Made by a program: the position numbers and the translations under genes
Assembly: GCA_049645705.1 (NCBI GenBank)
Contig: JBARUK010000002.1
Location: 74,707-138,706, forward strand
Direction of reading: 5' to 3'
Origin: JBGNFV01 sp049645705
Lineage (GTDB): Bacteria; Bacteroidota; Bacteroidia; Cytophagales; Cyclobacteriaceae
Length of the DNA: 64,000 nucleotides
Notes under the pieces: generated by a model
The model's input: the letters and a program-made list of their open reading frames with translations, nothing else
Databases searched by the model: none
Told to the model about the DNA's origin: nothing
Shown: one piece after another, positions 27,801 through 37,386 of the stretch
How positions within the stretch are numbered: position 1 is the first letter of the stretch
Layout of the letters: every line of letters begins with the position of its first letter

Positions 27801-30759
27801 CGCTGCCGGCTTCCTGCAGCAGGCTGGCTCCGGCCAGTTGCAGGCAGGCATCGAGCATAGCGGGGTGGAAGGCGTAGCGGTCGTAGTCTTGCAGCAGGCT
27901 TTGGGGGGCCTCTACTCTGCCGCTTACGAGGTCATCGCCACAGGTAAAATCCCTGATACCCTGGTACAGCGGGCCGTAGTGATAGCCGAAGCCGGCCAGC
28001 TTTTGGTAGAGGTCGGCGCCTTTGTAGCGGGAGCCGGACAGTTGCAGGCGTGCCGGGTCGAAACCCGTCACCGTTGCATCAGCCGTATTTTCGAGCTGCC
28101 CGCTGGCACATAGTTTATACCCCTGCGCGCCAGGGTAGTACACAGAGACCTGGGTATCGCCGTCTTTAGGTTCGCATATGGACTGCAGCCCGGCATCCTG
28201 TCCGGAGGGGACGATGTAGGTATCGGAAAAGGAGATATTTTTTAACTGTACGGGCCCTTCTGCCTGTTCTGCACGGGCTGCGGCGAGCAACAGCTCTACG
28301 TAGGCGGCACCGGGTACGGTCACTTTGCCCCGGATGCTGTGGTCCCGGATCTGGGCAGCAGTCAGTCGATTTTTGATGAGGTACACTCCTTCACCCTTTG
28401 CATATGGCATAATGGCCTCGCAGTAGGGGTGCAGATTCTCTACCACTTCTTTTTCCGGTACGGAGCGGCTGTCCAGCCAGTAGCGTTCGCGGGCAAAAGG
28501 GTAGTTAGGCAGGGCCACTTGGCGGTGGGGCTGGCTGTAAACGGCCTGCCAGTTGATAGCCAGCCCGTTTTCATATAGCCCGGCGAGACGGGTATAGAGG
28601 TCTTCTCCGGTAAGGGAGAAGATCAGTCTGTTTGCGGAAGCGGGTTTTACGGCCTCGGTGGCCTTCTCACTGATCACCTTTTTCCAGAAGTCTGCAGACA
28701 TCAGCTCGTGGGTGAGCAGGAGGGCATCTGTACCGGTGCGGATGGGCAGGGTGGGTTTGTGAAGGGGCAAGTTGGCGTTGCCGCCACTTTGCAGGTAGTC
28801 GAGGGAATGCTCCAGACTAAGCACGCCGCCCAGACAGGCAGCAACCAGCAGGTGAAAACCTTCGGCCTGCAGGCTGTCGGGGCTAAGCCCGATCTGCTGG
28901 TAATAGCGCGCCAGGGCGAGGGCAGTGCAGAAGGTATCGGCTGGCTGCCAGGCCTGATTTTGCTCTATTATTTCTGTAAAAGAATACCCAAAACGGGCTT
29001 TTAGTGCCGGATCGATGGACCCGACGATCTCGCGGAAAGCCCGGGAATGGGGGTACAGGTCTTTGGCTGTCTTTTTGATATCTGCTGCGGTTCCTGCCAG
29101 GTGCAGGGTAAGGGCTTCTTTTTTCTTCTCGGAAAGAGGACTTTTCTGCTGCAGTAAGGACTTTACCTCTTCCAGGCTGCTTACGCGGAGGGCGTGGCGG
29201 TAGAGGAAATGGCTGCGGCCTTTGGTGGTACTGAGGCAGAGGTCGTGCAGGCGGGTGCCCGGCTGTGCGGCCAGGTAGCGGGCATACTGCTCTTTAAGCT
29301 GCTGCAAGGCCTCGGGCGATTTGGCGGATAGGGCGAAGATGTAGCCGGGAGCGGGCGGATCTTCGGCGGGTGCTTCCGTGGCTTCGGCCAGGAGGATATG
29401 GGCATTGGTGCCGGACATGCCAAAGGAGCTGACCCCGGCGTAGCGTTTGTCTGAGCGGGCCTGCCACCCGGTTTCGGCAGTGGGTACGCGGAAGGGCAGA
29501 CCCTCCCAGTCAATGTTTTTATTGGGGGTGCTGAAGTGCAGGTTACGGGGAATACGGCCTTTCTGCAAGGCCATCACGGTTTTGATAAGTCCGGCAACAC
29601 CGGCGGCTGATTCGGCATGGCCGATGTTGGACTTCACGGCACCGATGTAGAGGGGGTCGGAAGTGCTGTGGGTATTGCCGAATACGGCCTGCAGGGCCCG
29701 TAACTCTATGGGGTCGCCCAGGTTGGTGCCGGTGCCGTGGCACTCGATGTAGCCGACCTCTTCGGGTTTTACACCGCTCTTATCCAGCACGTCTTTGATG
29801 AGGGCAGCCTGGGCCTTCATATTGGGTACGGTGATGGAGCTGCTGGTGGCGTTGTGGTTTACCTGGCTGCCTTTGATCACGGCGAGCACGGTATTGCCAT
29901 CACGACGGGCATCGCTCAGGCGCTTAAGCACGACTACGCCACAGCCTTCGCTACGAATATAGCCGTCGGCAGAGTCGTCAAAGGTCTTGCAGCGGCCCCC
30001 GGGGGAGAGCATGCTGGCCTGTGCGGTCACGATGGAGTTGGTGGGGTTAATAAGGGCATTGACACCCCCGGCGAGGGCCAGGCAGCAGTCACCGTTCAGC
30101 AGGGCCTGGGCGGCGAGGTGTACGGATGTGAGGGACGATGAGCAGGCGGTGTCCACGGTCATGGATGGACCGGCAAAACCGAAGGTGTGTGAGATTCGGC
30201 CGGAGGCAGCATTGTGGGCATTGCCTACGCCGTAGAAGGCATTGATCTTGTTGCTGCCGTGGCGCTCGATCATATCGCTGAGGTAGTCGCTGGTGGTGAG
30301 ACCTACGAATACGCCGGTGCGGTGGCTGTCGTGCTCACGGTCTACGGGAATACCGGCATTTTCCAGTGCCTGCCAGGCGGTTTCCAGCAGGATACGGTGC
30401 TGGGGATCAATATAGGTGGCTTCGCGGGGCGAGATACCGAAAAAGAAGGGATCAAAACGGTCTATACCATCTACAAAGCCCCCCTGATCGGTGTAGATCT
30501 TACCGGCGGCGGGGCTGGGGTCGAAGTAGCGCTCGCTGCTCCAGCGTTCGCCGGGCACAAGGCTGACACCGTCTTTGCCTTCGCTCAGAAACTGCCAGAA
30601 GGCCCGGGGACTGTCTATCCCGCCGGGAAAGCGGCAGCCCATGCCCACGATGGCCACGGCCTCCTGTTCTGCCTGGCGGTAGCCCTGTAGTTCGGCTTTT
30701 AGCTTCCTGATCTCCAGGAGTGCTTTTTTGATGATCGCTTTGTTATCCGTCTTCTCCAT
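24847..30759 (-). CDS. Type I PKS module KS-(degenerate AT)-DH-ER-KR-ACP
   Basis: The ATG at 30759 is preferred over a TTG three codons upstream. An N-terminal coiled coil (KALLEIRKLKAELQGY) precedes KS about 35-460 (Cys206, His341, His381 intact). The AT position (about 550-705) holds a shrunken remnant: the GHSxGE nucleophile elbow is replaced by AEGFHLLVAACLGG (632-645), and the HAFHS subdomain of about 100 residues is missing, so it cannot be catalytic. DH from about 775 is intact (His807 in HSIRGKVTVP; HPAMLDACLQ with Asp and Gln). ER follows (GVNFKEVLYALG; HAAAGGVGLSA), then KR (GGNGGLG, LLDD of the B type, Tyr1752), and an ACP with Ser1900 in YGLDSL. The tail DDMTAEELSKLLDEEL is docking-like. 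If loaded from another AT, it would add a fully reduced two-carbon unit. Confidence 0.94.
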   Translation of the reverse strand: MEKTDNKAIIKKALLEIRKLKAELQGYRQAEQEAVAIVGMGCRFPGGIDSPRAFWQFLSEGKDGVSLVPGERWSSERYFDPSPAAGKIYTDQGGFVDGIDRFDPFFFGISPREATYIDPQHRILLETAWQALENAGIPVDREHDSHRTGVFVGLTTSDYLSDMIERHGSNKINAFYGVGNAHNAASGRISHTFGFAGPSMTVDTACSSSLTSVHLAAQALLNGDCCLALAGGVNALINPTNSIVTAQASMLSPGGRCKTFDDSADGYIRSEGCGVVVLKRLSDARRDGNTVLAVIKGSQVNHNATSSSITVPNMKAQAALIKDVLDKSGVKPEEVGYIECHGTGTNLGDPIELRALQAVFGNTHSTSDPLYIGAVKSNIGHAESAAGVAGLIKTVMALQKGRIPRNLHFSTPNKNIDWEGLPFRVPTAETGWQARSDKRYAGVSSFGMSGTNAHILLAEATEAPAEDPPAPGYIFALSAKSPEALQQLKEQYARYLAAQPGTRLHDLCLSTTKGRSHFLYRHALRVSSLEEVKSLLQQKSPLSEKKKEALTLHLAGTAADIKKTAKDLYPHSRAFREIVGSIDPALKARFGYSFTEIIEQNQAWQPADTFCTALALARYYQQIGLSPDSLQAEGFHLLVAACLGGVLSLEHSLDYLQSGGNANLPLHKPTLPIRTGTDALLLTHELMSADFWKKVISEKATEAVKPASANRLIFSLTGEDLYTRLAGLYENGLAINWQAVYSQPHRQVALPNYPFARERYWLDSRSVPEKEVVENLHPYCEAIMPYAKGEGVYLIKNRLTAAQIRDHSIRGKVTVPGAAYVELLLAAARAEQAEGPVQLKNISFSDTYIVPSGQDAGLQSICEPKDGDTQVSVYYPGAQGYKLCASGQLENTADATVTGFDPARLQLSGSRYKGADLYQKLAGFGYHYGPLYQGIRDFTCGDDLVSGRVEAPQSLLQDYDRYAFHPAMLDACLQLAGASLLQEAGSDTFVPVFIGKMVRLRSVPTRLNVHAELRRNGQNSTFSAVYHIYSEENEPVALIDNVIFRKLEKKAPAADRSKLYHSGWEVLPDSAFGSKKTNRTALLINAGNPANSRLRQALENEGLEYLEAAHSEKETTSGEAIYPVNLLAETACRDFLAKAGNIDQVILDLSTIEAGGPETIQEGATMLLTLTKSLLKNSDKHVPGLSLVLPAGQTESIQPGNMYGLTAVLNQEEPRLNVQVIGIDKAEPNYLNLQKALCYETEEERMLLAGEVIFGQRLRTTQAPEANLHSNYKLKIDEPGSFSDLYLQTFSPAAPAPDEVAMRVVASGVNFKEVLYALGALPMPKGEDNTFEFGFECAGIVTAVGENVKDIRASDEVIGTIAPGSIGSHTTVHKDFVFQKPEALTFEEAATLPIVFITAWYALMDLAGIDPDSRVLIHAAAGGVGLSALQVAQLAGAEIFGTASQPKHHILRSKGVKHVYNSRTLDFAEEIRADTAGKGVSVVLNSLSGDFMFKSLDLLEEGGCFLEIGKVKQETIDKINALRPDVRYFNFDIGEIARVDPQLIRGVFQAVLDRMAKGELKAIPHTDWPIKQAEKAFAHFAKGKNVGKVVLTHHQHPGVPLFFPYEDYLITGGNGGLGSQLLQWMYDHGARRFVVMSRSGKPAANPVHQKLMANGVRITYLSGDVADEDSVKAAFDTLKGEGYNLRGIFHTAGLLDDRLLLQQEADAMVRVMAPKLQGAWWLHHHAQDFVLRHFVCFSSIAAVIGRTGQFAYAAANAAMDSLVAWRREQGLPGTTLNWGPFAGHGMARDLDMQGSSIRKLNVAEDFGAIATALREDRDQLAIADVDWAGLSREVPYYGRTPLLDSLRTRATASAKKPMATAPVTDDLPATVRRTIRQVLGLSEHHKVDPARSLFDYGLDSLMAVELKNKIEKLTGEEIGPGFLFNYSTMDAIAGYFDKQPAAPAAEAEKKEDDMTAEELSKLLDEELNSL

Positions 30760-30779
30760 TGCTAGCAAGCTGGGTGTTA

Positions 30780-33700
30780 TTAGTTTTCGCTCAGTTCATT
30801 GGCCAGCAGGCGGGCCAGTTCATCTTCTGAGAGGTGGTCAAACTCCCCGGTATCCTGTATGTCTTCCTGCTCATGGGGTGAGACGGCCTGCACGTCTGTT
30901 ACCTCCTCTTCTGTATTGCTTAGCTCGGCGGCCAGGTGGGCGGCTAGTCCGGCTATATTGGCCTGCTCAAACAGCAGGGTATTGGGCAGCTTAAGGCCGG
31001 TGCGCTGCTGCAGCTTGTTCTTCAGCTCCAGTGACATGAGGGAGTCGAGCCCCAGCTCGAAGAAGCCTGTCTGCACGGCGGGTAGCGTACCACTGCGGTG
31101 GCCGAGTATGGCCTGTACCATCTCCTGCAGCATGGTGCTAAGGAAATCTTTCCTGTCGCTGGCAAAGTCCAGGGCGGCCAGTTCTTTGCGCAGGGAATTT
31201 TCCTGTTGCTCTGCTGTCTGGCTGTCCTTATTATTTTCCTGCGGCTGAAGTAACCCGTCAAAGAGCTTGAATGAGCGGCTGCTGCTATAGATGGCGGCAA
31301 AACGCTCCCAATCGGCCTCTACTACTATGGCATGAGGCAGGTCGGCGGCGATGATCTGCCCCAGCCTGTCGAGGGCGGTTTGGGGCTGCAGGGGCGTTAT
31401 GCCACTTTTGGCCATCTTCCCGGCAAAATCACCTGCTACCATCTGGCTCCCGGCCCAGGGCCCCCAGTTGATGGCAAAGGCTTTTTTGCCCTGCAGGCGC
31501 AGGCTATGGCAGAAGGCATCGAGGGCGTGGTTGGCCGCGCTGTAGAGCATCTGCCGGGCACTGCCCCATATGGCTACGATGGACGAGAAGTGAAGCTGTA
31601 AGGCTGCCGTATCGCCAAAGTAGCGGTCCAGGTACCGGGCTCCGAGCGCTTTGGTATCGACTATGTCACGGATGGCATCGGGCGTGGTCTCTTCGGGGCT
31701 CAGCTCGGCCGCTACGCCTGCGGCGTGTACGATGCCGCTCATGGTGAGGCCTTTTGTACCGAAGGTTTCGGCCAGGCGACGCACGTCTTCTTCGCTACGG
31801 ACATCGCAGGTGGCTACCTCTGCGGTAGTGCTGGTGGCGAGGCGTTCTTTGAGGCTTTCGGGCACCTCAGCATTTTGCCTGCGGGTGAGCAGCACAATGT
31901 GACTGGCCCCGGCCTGTGAGAGCCAGGCGGCCAGGTGCTGCCCGAGGGAGCCCAGCCCGCCGGAAATGAGGTAGGTGCCGCTGGTGCTGAAGCTTCCGGC
32001 AGCGGGGATGGCGGCTTTCTCTACCCGGTAGAGGTGGCGCTGCTCATCCTGGTAGTGGATAAATGGCTCGCCTGCTTCAGGGTGGCTTATATCCTGTATG
32101 AGTTGGGACAGAAGCCCCGGGGTGGCCGCCCGGTAGTTGATGATACCGGTAAACTGCTGCGGATGGTCGAGGCACAGGGCCTTAGCCGCACCGAAGAGCT
32201 GGCTGTAGGCTTCGTGTACTTCTGTGCCAGCGGTGGGTACGGCGCCACGCGTTACCACCACGGCATGGTGGCGGGGGTTTTCGGCCAGGCTGCGGGCCAT
32301 GGCGGAGAGGGCGAGGTACATGGCCTGGTGCCATTTCGCTGGCCTGGCCCCATCGCGCGCTGTTTCATGGGTAAGGGTAAGTATGAGCCTGAGAGGTGTA
32401 TCACCGGATACTTTTTGCCGGATGGCCTGCTGCCATCGGGTGTAGGTGGTCTGATGGTCTTCTGCCACAAACTCGCTAAGCCTGAGGGTATCTACCTTTT
32501 CATTTTTACGGAAAAGGGCGAGCATGAGGGCAGGGTCTATGGCATCGCCTATTACGAGCCACTGCTCATGGATGTGACTGGCAGGTGGCACCTCACGCGC
32601 AGGTACGGGTTGCCAGTTGGCGGTATACAGCAGGCTGTCTTCTTCGGCTGTCCCGCTGCCGGACAGGGCCTGGAGTTTCTTTACCAGCTTAGGCAGCAGG
32701 GCTTTTTCCTGTACAGAGAAAGCGCCCTGTGCTTCGAGGCGGGCCAGCAGGGATTGGGTATCGCCGGAGAGGGCGAGGCCTGGTCCGGCCGGACGGGACC
32801 CGGCCAGACCCCTTTTTTTGAGCCAGTAAGAGTATTCAGTAAAGGGATAGAGGGGCAGTTTAACGGCCTCCACTGAAGCCTTTCCATAATAAGCCTCCCA
32901 GTTGATAGGCTGACCTGCCTGGTACAGTTTGCCAATGGCAGCGGTGAAATCACTCTCATCAGTGACTACACTACGCAGACAGGGAATAATCTCTTTGGCC
33001 TGGTCTGGGAAAAGCCGGGCGATCATAGGCAGCAGGACGGCTTTGGGGCCGATCTCTACAAAGACGTTGGCGCCCATTTCCCGGAGGGTCTCAGCTCCGT
33101 CTACAAAGTTTACGCTCTCGCGTATCTGGCGGCTCCAATAGCCGGGGGCCTGCATCTGGTCCTGTACCTGGCGGCCGGTCACGGTAGACACTATAGGGAA
33201 GAGGGGCTGGTGGTAGCTGACGTTTTCTGCTACGGCGTGAAATTTGGCGGCGGCAGGCTCCATAAGGTGAGAGTGAAAGGCATGGCTTACCTTTAGTTGG
33301 GTCACTTTCAGTCCCTGCCCTTCCAGCTTTTCGGCCAGCTTTTTAAGGGGCTCGCGTTCACCGGACAGTACGACCTGACGGGTGCCGTTGTGGGCGGCGA
33401 TGGAGATAGCAGGCTCTCTGTCCAGGTGGGCCTTTACTTCTGCCAGGGTAGCGGCTACGCTGTACATGAGGCCGGGGTTGGGCGCTTCGTCCATTAATTT
33501 GCCCCGGTGGTACACAAGGCTGAGGGCATCTTCGAGGCTGAAAACGCCGGCGATACAGGCGGCGGCATACTCGCCAATGCTGTGGCCCATAAGTATATCG
33601 GGGCGCACACCGAATGAGAGGAGCAAACGGCTGAGGGCATACTCCAGCACAAAGAGGGTGATCTGGGCGTGGTGGGTATTGTTGATCTCCTTATCGCTTG

Positions 33701-36700
33701 CGGTCATCATGATGCCGGAGAGATCATAGTCATACTGATCCTGCAGGTAGCCGGCGCAGAGGTCTACTACTTCCTGGTATAGGGGATATTGCTGATACAG
33801 GAGCTGACCCATACCTGGGTACTGGCTGCCCTGGCCTGTATATAGGAAGGCGGTTTTTATCTGATGGTCCGGGGTTTGGGTAGCCGGTGCATTCAGTTTT
33901 TCCACGAGCTCGGCTGCGGTGTAGCCACTGCCGGCCCAGCGGTGGGCAAAGTGGCTGCGGCGGGTATTGGCGGCCTGGCATATGGCGGCCAGGGGTGCAT
34001 TTTCTCCCGATAGCAGGGCGGCGTAGGCCTGCTTGAGTTCGGCGAGCGATTCGGCGGAGCGGGCGGAGAGGCTAAGCAGGGAAACGGCTTTTCCTTTGGT
34101 TTCTTCTGCAGTAGTCACTTCAGGCGCTTCCTGCAGGATCAGGTGGGCGTTGGTGCCCCCGAAGCCGAAGGAGCTTACACCGGCCAGGCGGGTGGCCCGG
34201 TCCGGTTGCCAGTCGGTCGTGTGACGGTTCAGCAGGAGCTTTTGGCTGTCTATCTCGATGAGGGGATTGAGGGTATGCAGGTTGCGGTTGCCGGGTAGCT
34301 TTTTGTGCTGCAGGCAGAGGGCGGTCTTGATGAGTCCGGCGACTCCTGCGGCAAATTCGAGGTGGCCGATGTTGGCCTTTACGGCACCAAGGTGGCAAGG
34401 CTTTGGGCTGTCCTTCAGCAAGGAGCTGAGGGCGTTCACTTCTATGGGGTCGCCGAGGCTGGTGCCGGTGCCGTGGGTCTCTATGTAGCCCAGGTCGGCC
34501 GGGTGCACGCCAGCGCGGGCTGCTGCTTCGCGTATTACGGCCTGCTGGGAGAGGCCGTTGGGTGCAGTGATGCCATTGGTGGTACCGTCCTGATTGATGG
34601 CGCTACCTTTGATGAGGGCATAGACGCGGTCACCATCGCGCTGGGCATCGCTGAGACGCTTGAGCAGCACGACGCCGCAGCCCTCGCCACGCACGTAGCC
34701 ATTGGCTCCGGCATCGAAGGTCTTGCACTGGTGGTCGGGGGAGAGCATACCGGCTTCGGTAAAGACGCTGTCCATGGAGTTGTCCAGCAGCAGGTTCACG
34801 CCTGCTACCATAGCCATATCGCTCTCCCGGCTCTGCAGGCTGTTTAGGCCGAGGTGGGCGGCCACTAGTGAGGAGGAGCAGGCGGTATCTACGGAAAGGC
34901 TGGGGCCTTTGAGGTCGAAGAGGTATGACAGGCGATTGGCGGCGATACTGAAGGCGCTGCCGGTGCCGGTGTAGGCATTGAGGTTGGCCTTATCGAAGCC
35001 GCGGTTGTAGTCGTTATTACCAATACCGACAAATACGCCGGTGCGGCTGTCCTTTACCCTGGCGAGGCTGAGGTGAGCATCTTCGAGGGCGTGGTAGGCT
35101 GTCTGCAGGAGCAGGCGCTGCTGTGGGTCCATCTGCTCTGCCTCACGGGCAGAAATATTGAAAAAGGGTGCATCGAAGCCGTCCACACTATCGAGGTAGC
35201 CGGCATCGCGGCAGGTATCATGCAGTGCCTTGCGGGCCTCGGGCATAGGCCGGATACCGCTCTGGCCATTACAGAGCATTTGCCAGAACGCTTCGGGGCT
35301 GTGGCTGCCGGGGAAGTTGAGCCCGATGCCGATGATGGCAATGGCTTCCTCAGGAGAGGCCGCGGGGGCGGTGGCCTGCAGGGGCTTTTCCTTAGGCCCA
35401 AGCAGGTGCTGCGCGATGGCTTCTATGGTGGGATGGTTGTAAACAAGGGTGGGCGATACGCTGCGGCCGAGGTACTCGCCTATCTCGCCGGAGAGCCCTA
35501 CGGCGGTGATGGAGGTCATGCCGTAGCGGTTTAGCACTTCGTCTGTTTTTACCTGCCGGGCAGGCACTTTCAGCACGGCGGCCACGCGGGACTTTAGCCA
35601 GTCGGTAAAGGTATGGTAGGTGGGGGCACCGGCCACATGGCTGGTCTCTGCCGCAGGCTCATCACTGGCTTGCCACTCGTGCAGGAACTTGAGTCCGTTA
35701 TCTTCCTGCGTAATCATTTGGGCGTAGAGGTTACGCTGTATCTTGCCGCTGGTGGTTTTGGGTAGGTGGCCTGTGGAGAGGATACCGATGTAGGCGGTGT
35801 TGAGGCCAATTTCTTCTGACATAATGGTGCGCAGGCTGGTAGTCAGCTCCTCAAAGTCGGTATCGATGGCTTCTTTGCGCACTTCGGCCATAAAGGCGAG
35901 TTGCTTTTCACCGTCAATGGTGATTTCAAAAGCGGCGGTGCAGTTTTCGCGCAGCCTCGGCTCTTTGCTCTCTACCAGTTCTTCTATGTCTTTGGGGAAA
36001 TAGTTGAGTCCATTAATGATGATAAGTTCTTTGCACCTGCCGGTAACGAAGAGTTCGCCGCCGTTCAGAAAGCCGAGGTCTCCGGTACGCAGGTAGCCTT
36101 GTTTTTCGCCGCGGATCCCGGCATTGAAGGTCTCTTCGGAGTCACGATTCCAGTAGCCATCGGCCATACTGGGGCCGCGAAACCATATCTCGCCTATCTC
36201 ATTTTCGGCGCATTCGGTCAGGGTATCGCGATTTATGATACGGACTTCATGTCCGGCCACGCTTACACCGCAACTGATGACGGGTACGCCGCCTTCTTTA
36301 TGGGCGACCTGGTTGTGCTTCAGCAGGTCCTGGTCTGCATGGATGATACGGGGCAGGGCACCCCGCTCGCCCCCGCTGATAAGGAGGGTGGCTTCGGCCA
36401 TACCGTAGCCGGGGTAGAAGGCGCCGGGATGGAAGCCGTGGGGTTTGAAGGCTTCACAGAAGGCCTGGTAGGTATCTACCTTTACGGGTTCGGCGCCACA
36501 GAAGGCCTGTTTCCAGCAGCTCAGGTCCAGCGCTTCTTCGCGTGCCTGTATACGTTCGGCACAGAGGGCGTAGGCAAAGTTGGGCGCGCCTGACATGGTG
36601 GCGCGGTATTTATCTATGGCTCGTACCCAGCGCAGGGGGTTTTGCACAAAGGCCATGGGGGGAAATAGCACGCACTTGTTGCCATTATATATGGTCTGGA

Positions 36701-37355
36701 AGACAATGGCTATGATGCCCATATCATGAAAGAAGGGCAGCCAGCTCAGGATAACCTCGTCTTCGGTGATGCTAAAGCTATCGCGGATAGCGGCGAGGTT
36801 GGCCAGCAGGCTGCGATGTGTCACGCGCACGCCCTTGGGGTTGCTGGTAGAGCCGGAGGTGTACTGCAGAAAAGCGACCTTTTCGGAGTGAAAAGCCTGC
36901 AGCTCATGATGGGCTTCATAGCCCTCTCCTATCTCTTCTATGAAAATAAAGTCGATATGGGCCAGTTCCTTGCCGTACTTGCGGGTGATGGCGCGGTGTA
37001 TCTTTTTATTGGTGAGAATACGGGTGGTACCGGCATCCTCTACCACGTGCAGGCACTTGCCCAGCGTACGGGCATTATTTATGGGATGTAGCGGGATAGA
37101 GATGACCCCGGCATACATGGCACCGAGTACGGTATAGACAAAGCTCAGGTCATTGGGCAAGAGCAAAATGACCCGGTCATCTAGCCGGAAATTTTCTCTG
37201 AAATAGCCGGAATAAACCTTGGATTCATCGCTTAGTTGACGGAAAGTAATGGAGTCTTTTTCATTTTCTCCATCTTCCAGAAAGACAAAAGCTGTCGCAT
37301 TTGATTTTTCATTATACTGCCTCTCGAGGCAATAATGAAAATTATCAATCTTCAT
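30780..37355 (-). CDS. Loading/extension megasynthase FAAL-ACP-KS-AT-KR-ACP
   Basis: I chose the ATG at 37355 (2,191 residues); the longer frame from GTG 37397 would begin upstream of the predicted transcription start. FAAL domain about 1-550: YTSGSTSNPKG (165 onward), FFHDMGII, and GYGMAEATLL are typical of fatty-acyl-AMP ligases, which activate free fatty acids and load them onto an adjacent ACP. ACP1 has YGMTS with Ser615. KS about 670-1080 has Cys826 in DTACSSS. AT has GHSIGE at 1257-1262 and HAFHS at 1358-1362 (malonyl-type). The KR lacks the LDD motif and has Trp in FSSIVAIWGSA, an A-type fingerprint, with catalytic Tyr in MLYSAAN. ACP2 has GLDSL with Ser2105. The tail FDHLSEDELARLLANELSEN resembles the other PKS C-termini. 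This is the first gene of the operon and sets the lipid starter. Confidence 0.94.
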   Translation of the reverse strand: MKIDNFHYCLERQYNEKSNATAFVFLEDGENEKDSITFRQLSDESKVYSGYFRENFRLDDRVILLLPNDLSFVYTVLGAMYAGVISIPLHPINNARTLGKCLHVVEDAGTTRILTNKKIHRAITRKYGKELAHIDFIFIEEIGEGYEAHHELQAFHSEKVAFLQYTSGSTSNPKGVRVTHRSLLANLAAIRDSFSITEDEVILSWLPFFHDMGIIAIVFQTIYNGNKCVLFPPMAFVQNPLRWVRAIDKYRATMSGAPNFAYALCAERIQAREEALDLSCWKQAFCGAEPVKVDTYQAFCEAFKPHGFHPGAFYPGYGMAEATLLISGGERGALPRIIHADQDLLKHNQVAHKEGGVPVISCGVSVAGHEVRIINRDTLTECAENEIGEIWFRGPSMADGYWNRDSEETFNAGIRGEKQGYLRTGDLGFLNGGELFVTGRCKELIIINGLNYFPKDIEELVESKEPRLRENCTAAFEITIDGEKQLAFMAEVRKEAIDTDFEELTTSLRTIMSEEIGLNTAYIGILSTGHLPKTTSGKIQRNLYAQMITQEDNGLKFLHEWQASDEPAAETSHVAGAPTYHTFTDWLKSRVAAVLKVPARQVKTDEVLNRYGMTSITAVGLSGEIGEYLGRSVSPTLVYNHPTIEAIAQHLLGPKEKPLQATAPAASPEEAIAIIGIGLNFPGSHSPEAFWQMLCNGQSGIRPMPEARKALHDTCRDAGYLDSVDGFDAPFFNISAREAEQMDPQQRLLLQTAYHALEDAHLSLARVKDSRTGVFVGIGNNDYNRGFDKANLNAYTGTGSAFSIAANRLSYLFDLKGPSLSVDTACSSSLVAAHLGLNSLQSRESDMAMVAGVNLLLDNSMDSVFTEAGMLSPDHQCKTFDAGANGYVRGEGCGVVLLKRLSDAQRDGDRVYALIKGSAINQDGTTNGITAPNGLSQQAVIREAAARAGVHPADLGYIETHGTGTSLGDPIEVNALSSLLKDSPKPCHLGAVKANIGHLEFAAGVAGLIKTALCLQHKKLPGNRNLHTLNPLIEIDSQKLLLNRHTTDWQPDRATRLAGVSSFGFGGTNAHLILQEAPEVTTAEETKGKAVSLLSLSARSAESLAELKQAYAALLSGENAPLAAICQAANTRRSHFAHRWAGSGYTAAELVEKLNAPATQTPDHQIKTAFLYTGQGSQYPGMGQLLYQQYPLYQEVVDLCAGYLQDQYDYDLSGIMMTASDKEINNTHHAQITLFVLEYALSRLLLSFGVRPDILMGHSIGEYAAACIAGVFSLEDALSLVYHRGKLMDEAPNPGLMYSVAATLAEVKAHLDREPAISIAAHNGTRQVVLSGEREPLKKLAEKLEGQGLKVTQLKVSHAFHSHLMEPAAAKFHAVAENVSYHQPLFPIVSTVTGRQVQDQMQAPGYWSRQIRESVNFVDGAETLREMGANVFVEIGPKAVLLPMIARLFPDQAKEIIPCLRSVVTDESDFTAAIGKLYQAGQPINWEAYYGKASVEAVKLPLYPFTEYSYWLKKRGLAGSRPAGPGLALSGDTQSLLARLEAQGAFSVQEKALLPKLVKKLQALSGSGTAEEDSLLYTANWQPVPAREVPPASHIHEQWLVIGDAIDPALMLALFRKNEKVDTLRLSEFVAEDHQTTYTRWQQAIRQKVSGDTPLRLILTLTHETARDGARPAKWHQAMYLALSAMARSLAENPRHHAVVVTRGAVPTAGTEVHEAYSQLFGAAKALCLDHPQQFTGIINYRAATPGLLSQLIQDISHPEAGEPFIHYQDEQRHLYRVEKAAIPAAGSFSTSGTYLISGGLGSLGQHLAAWLSQAGASHIVLLTRRQNAEVPESLKERLATSTTAEVATCDVRSEEDVRRLAETFGTKGLTMSGIVHAAGVAAELSPEETTPDAIRDIVDTKALGARYLDRYFGDTAALQLHFSSIVAIWGSARQMLYSAANHALDAFCHSLRLQGKKAFAINWGPWAGSQMVAGDFAGKMAKSGITPLQPQTALDRLGQIIAADLPHAIVVEADWERFAAIYSSSRSFKLFDGLLQPQENNKDSQTAEQQENSLRKELAALDFASDRKDFLSTMLQEMVQAILGHRSGTLPAVQTGFFELGLDSLMSLELKNKLQQRTGLKLPNTLLFEQANIAGLAAHLAAELSNTEEEVTDVQAVSPHEQEDIQDTGEFDHLSEDELARLLANELSEN

Positions 37356-37386
37356 GAGCAAGCAGGTGGTGTTTAGTTTTCGGGTG

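Noticed and set aside
30768..30768. TTG start three codons upstream for the reducing PKS
   Set aside because: The ATG at 30759 begins the usual docking coil and is the more ordinary choice; the extra three residues add nothing recognisable.
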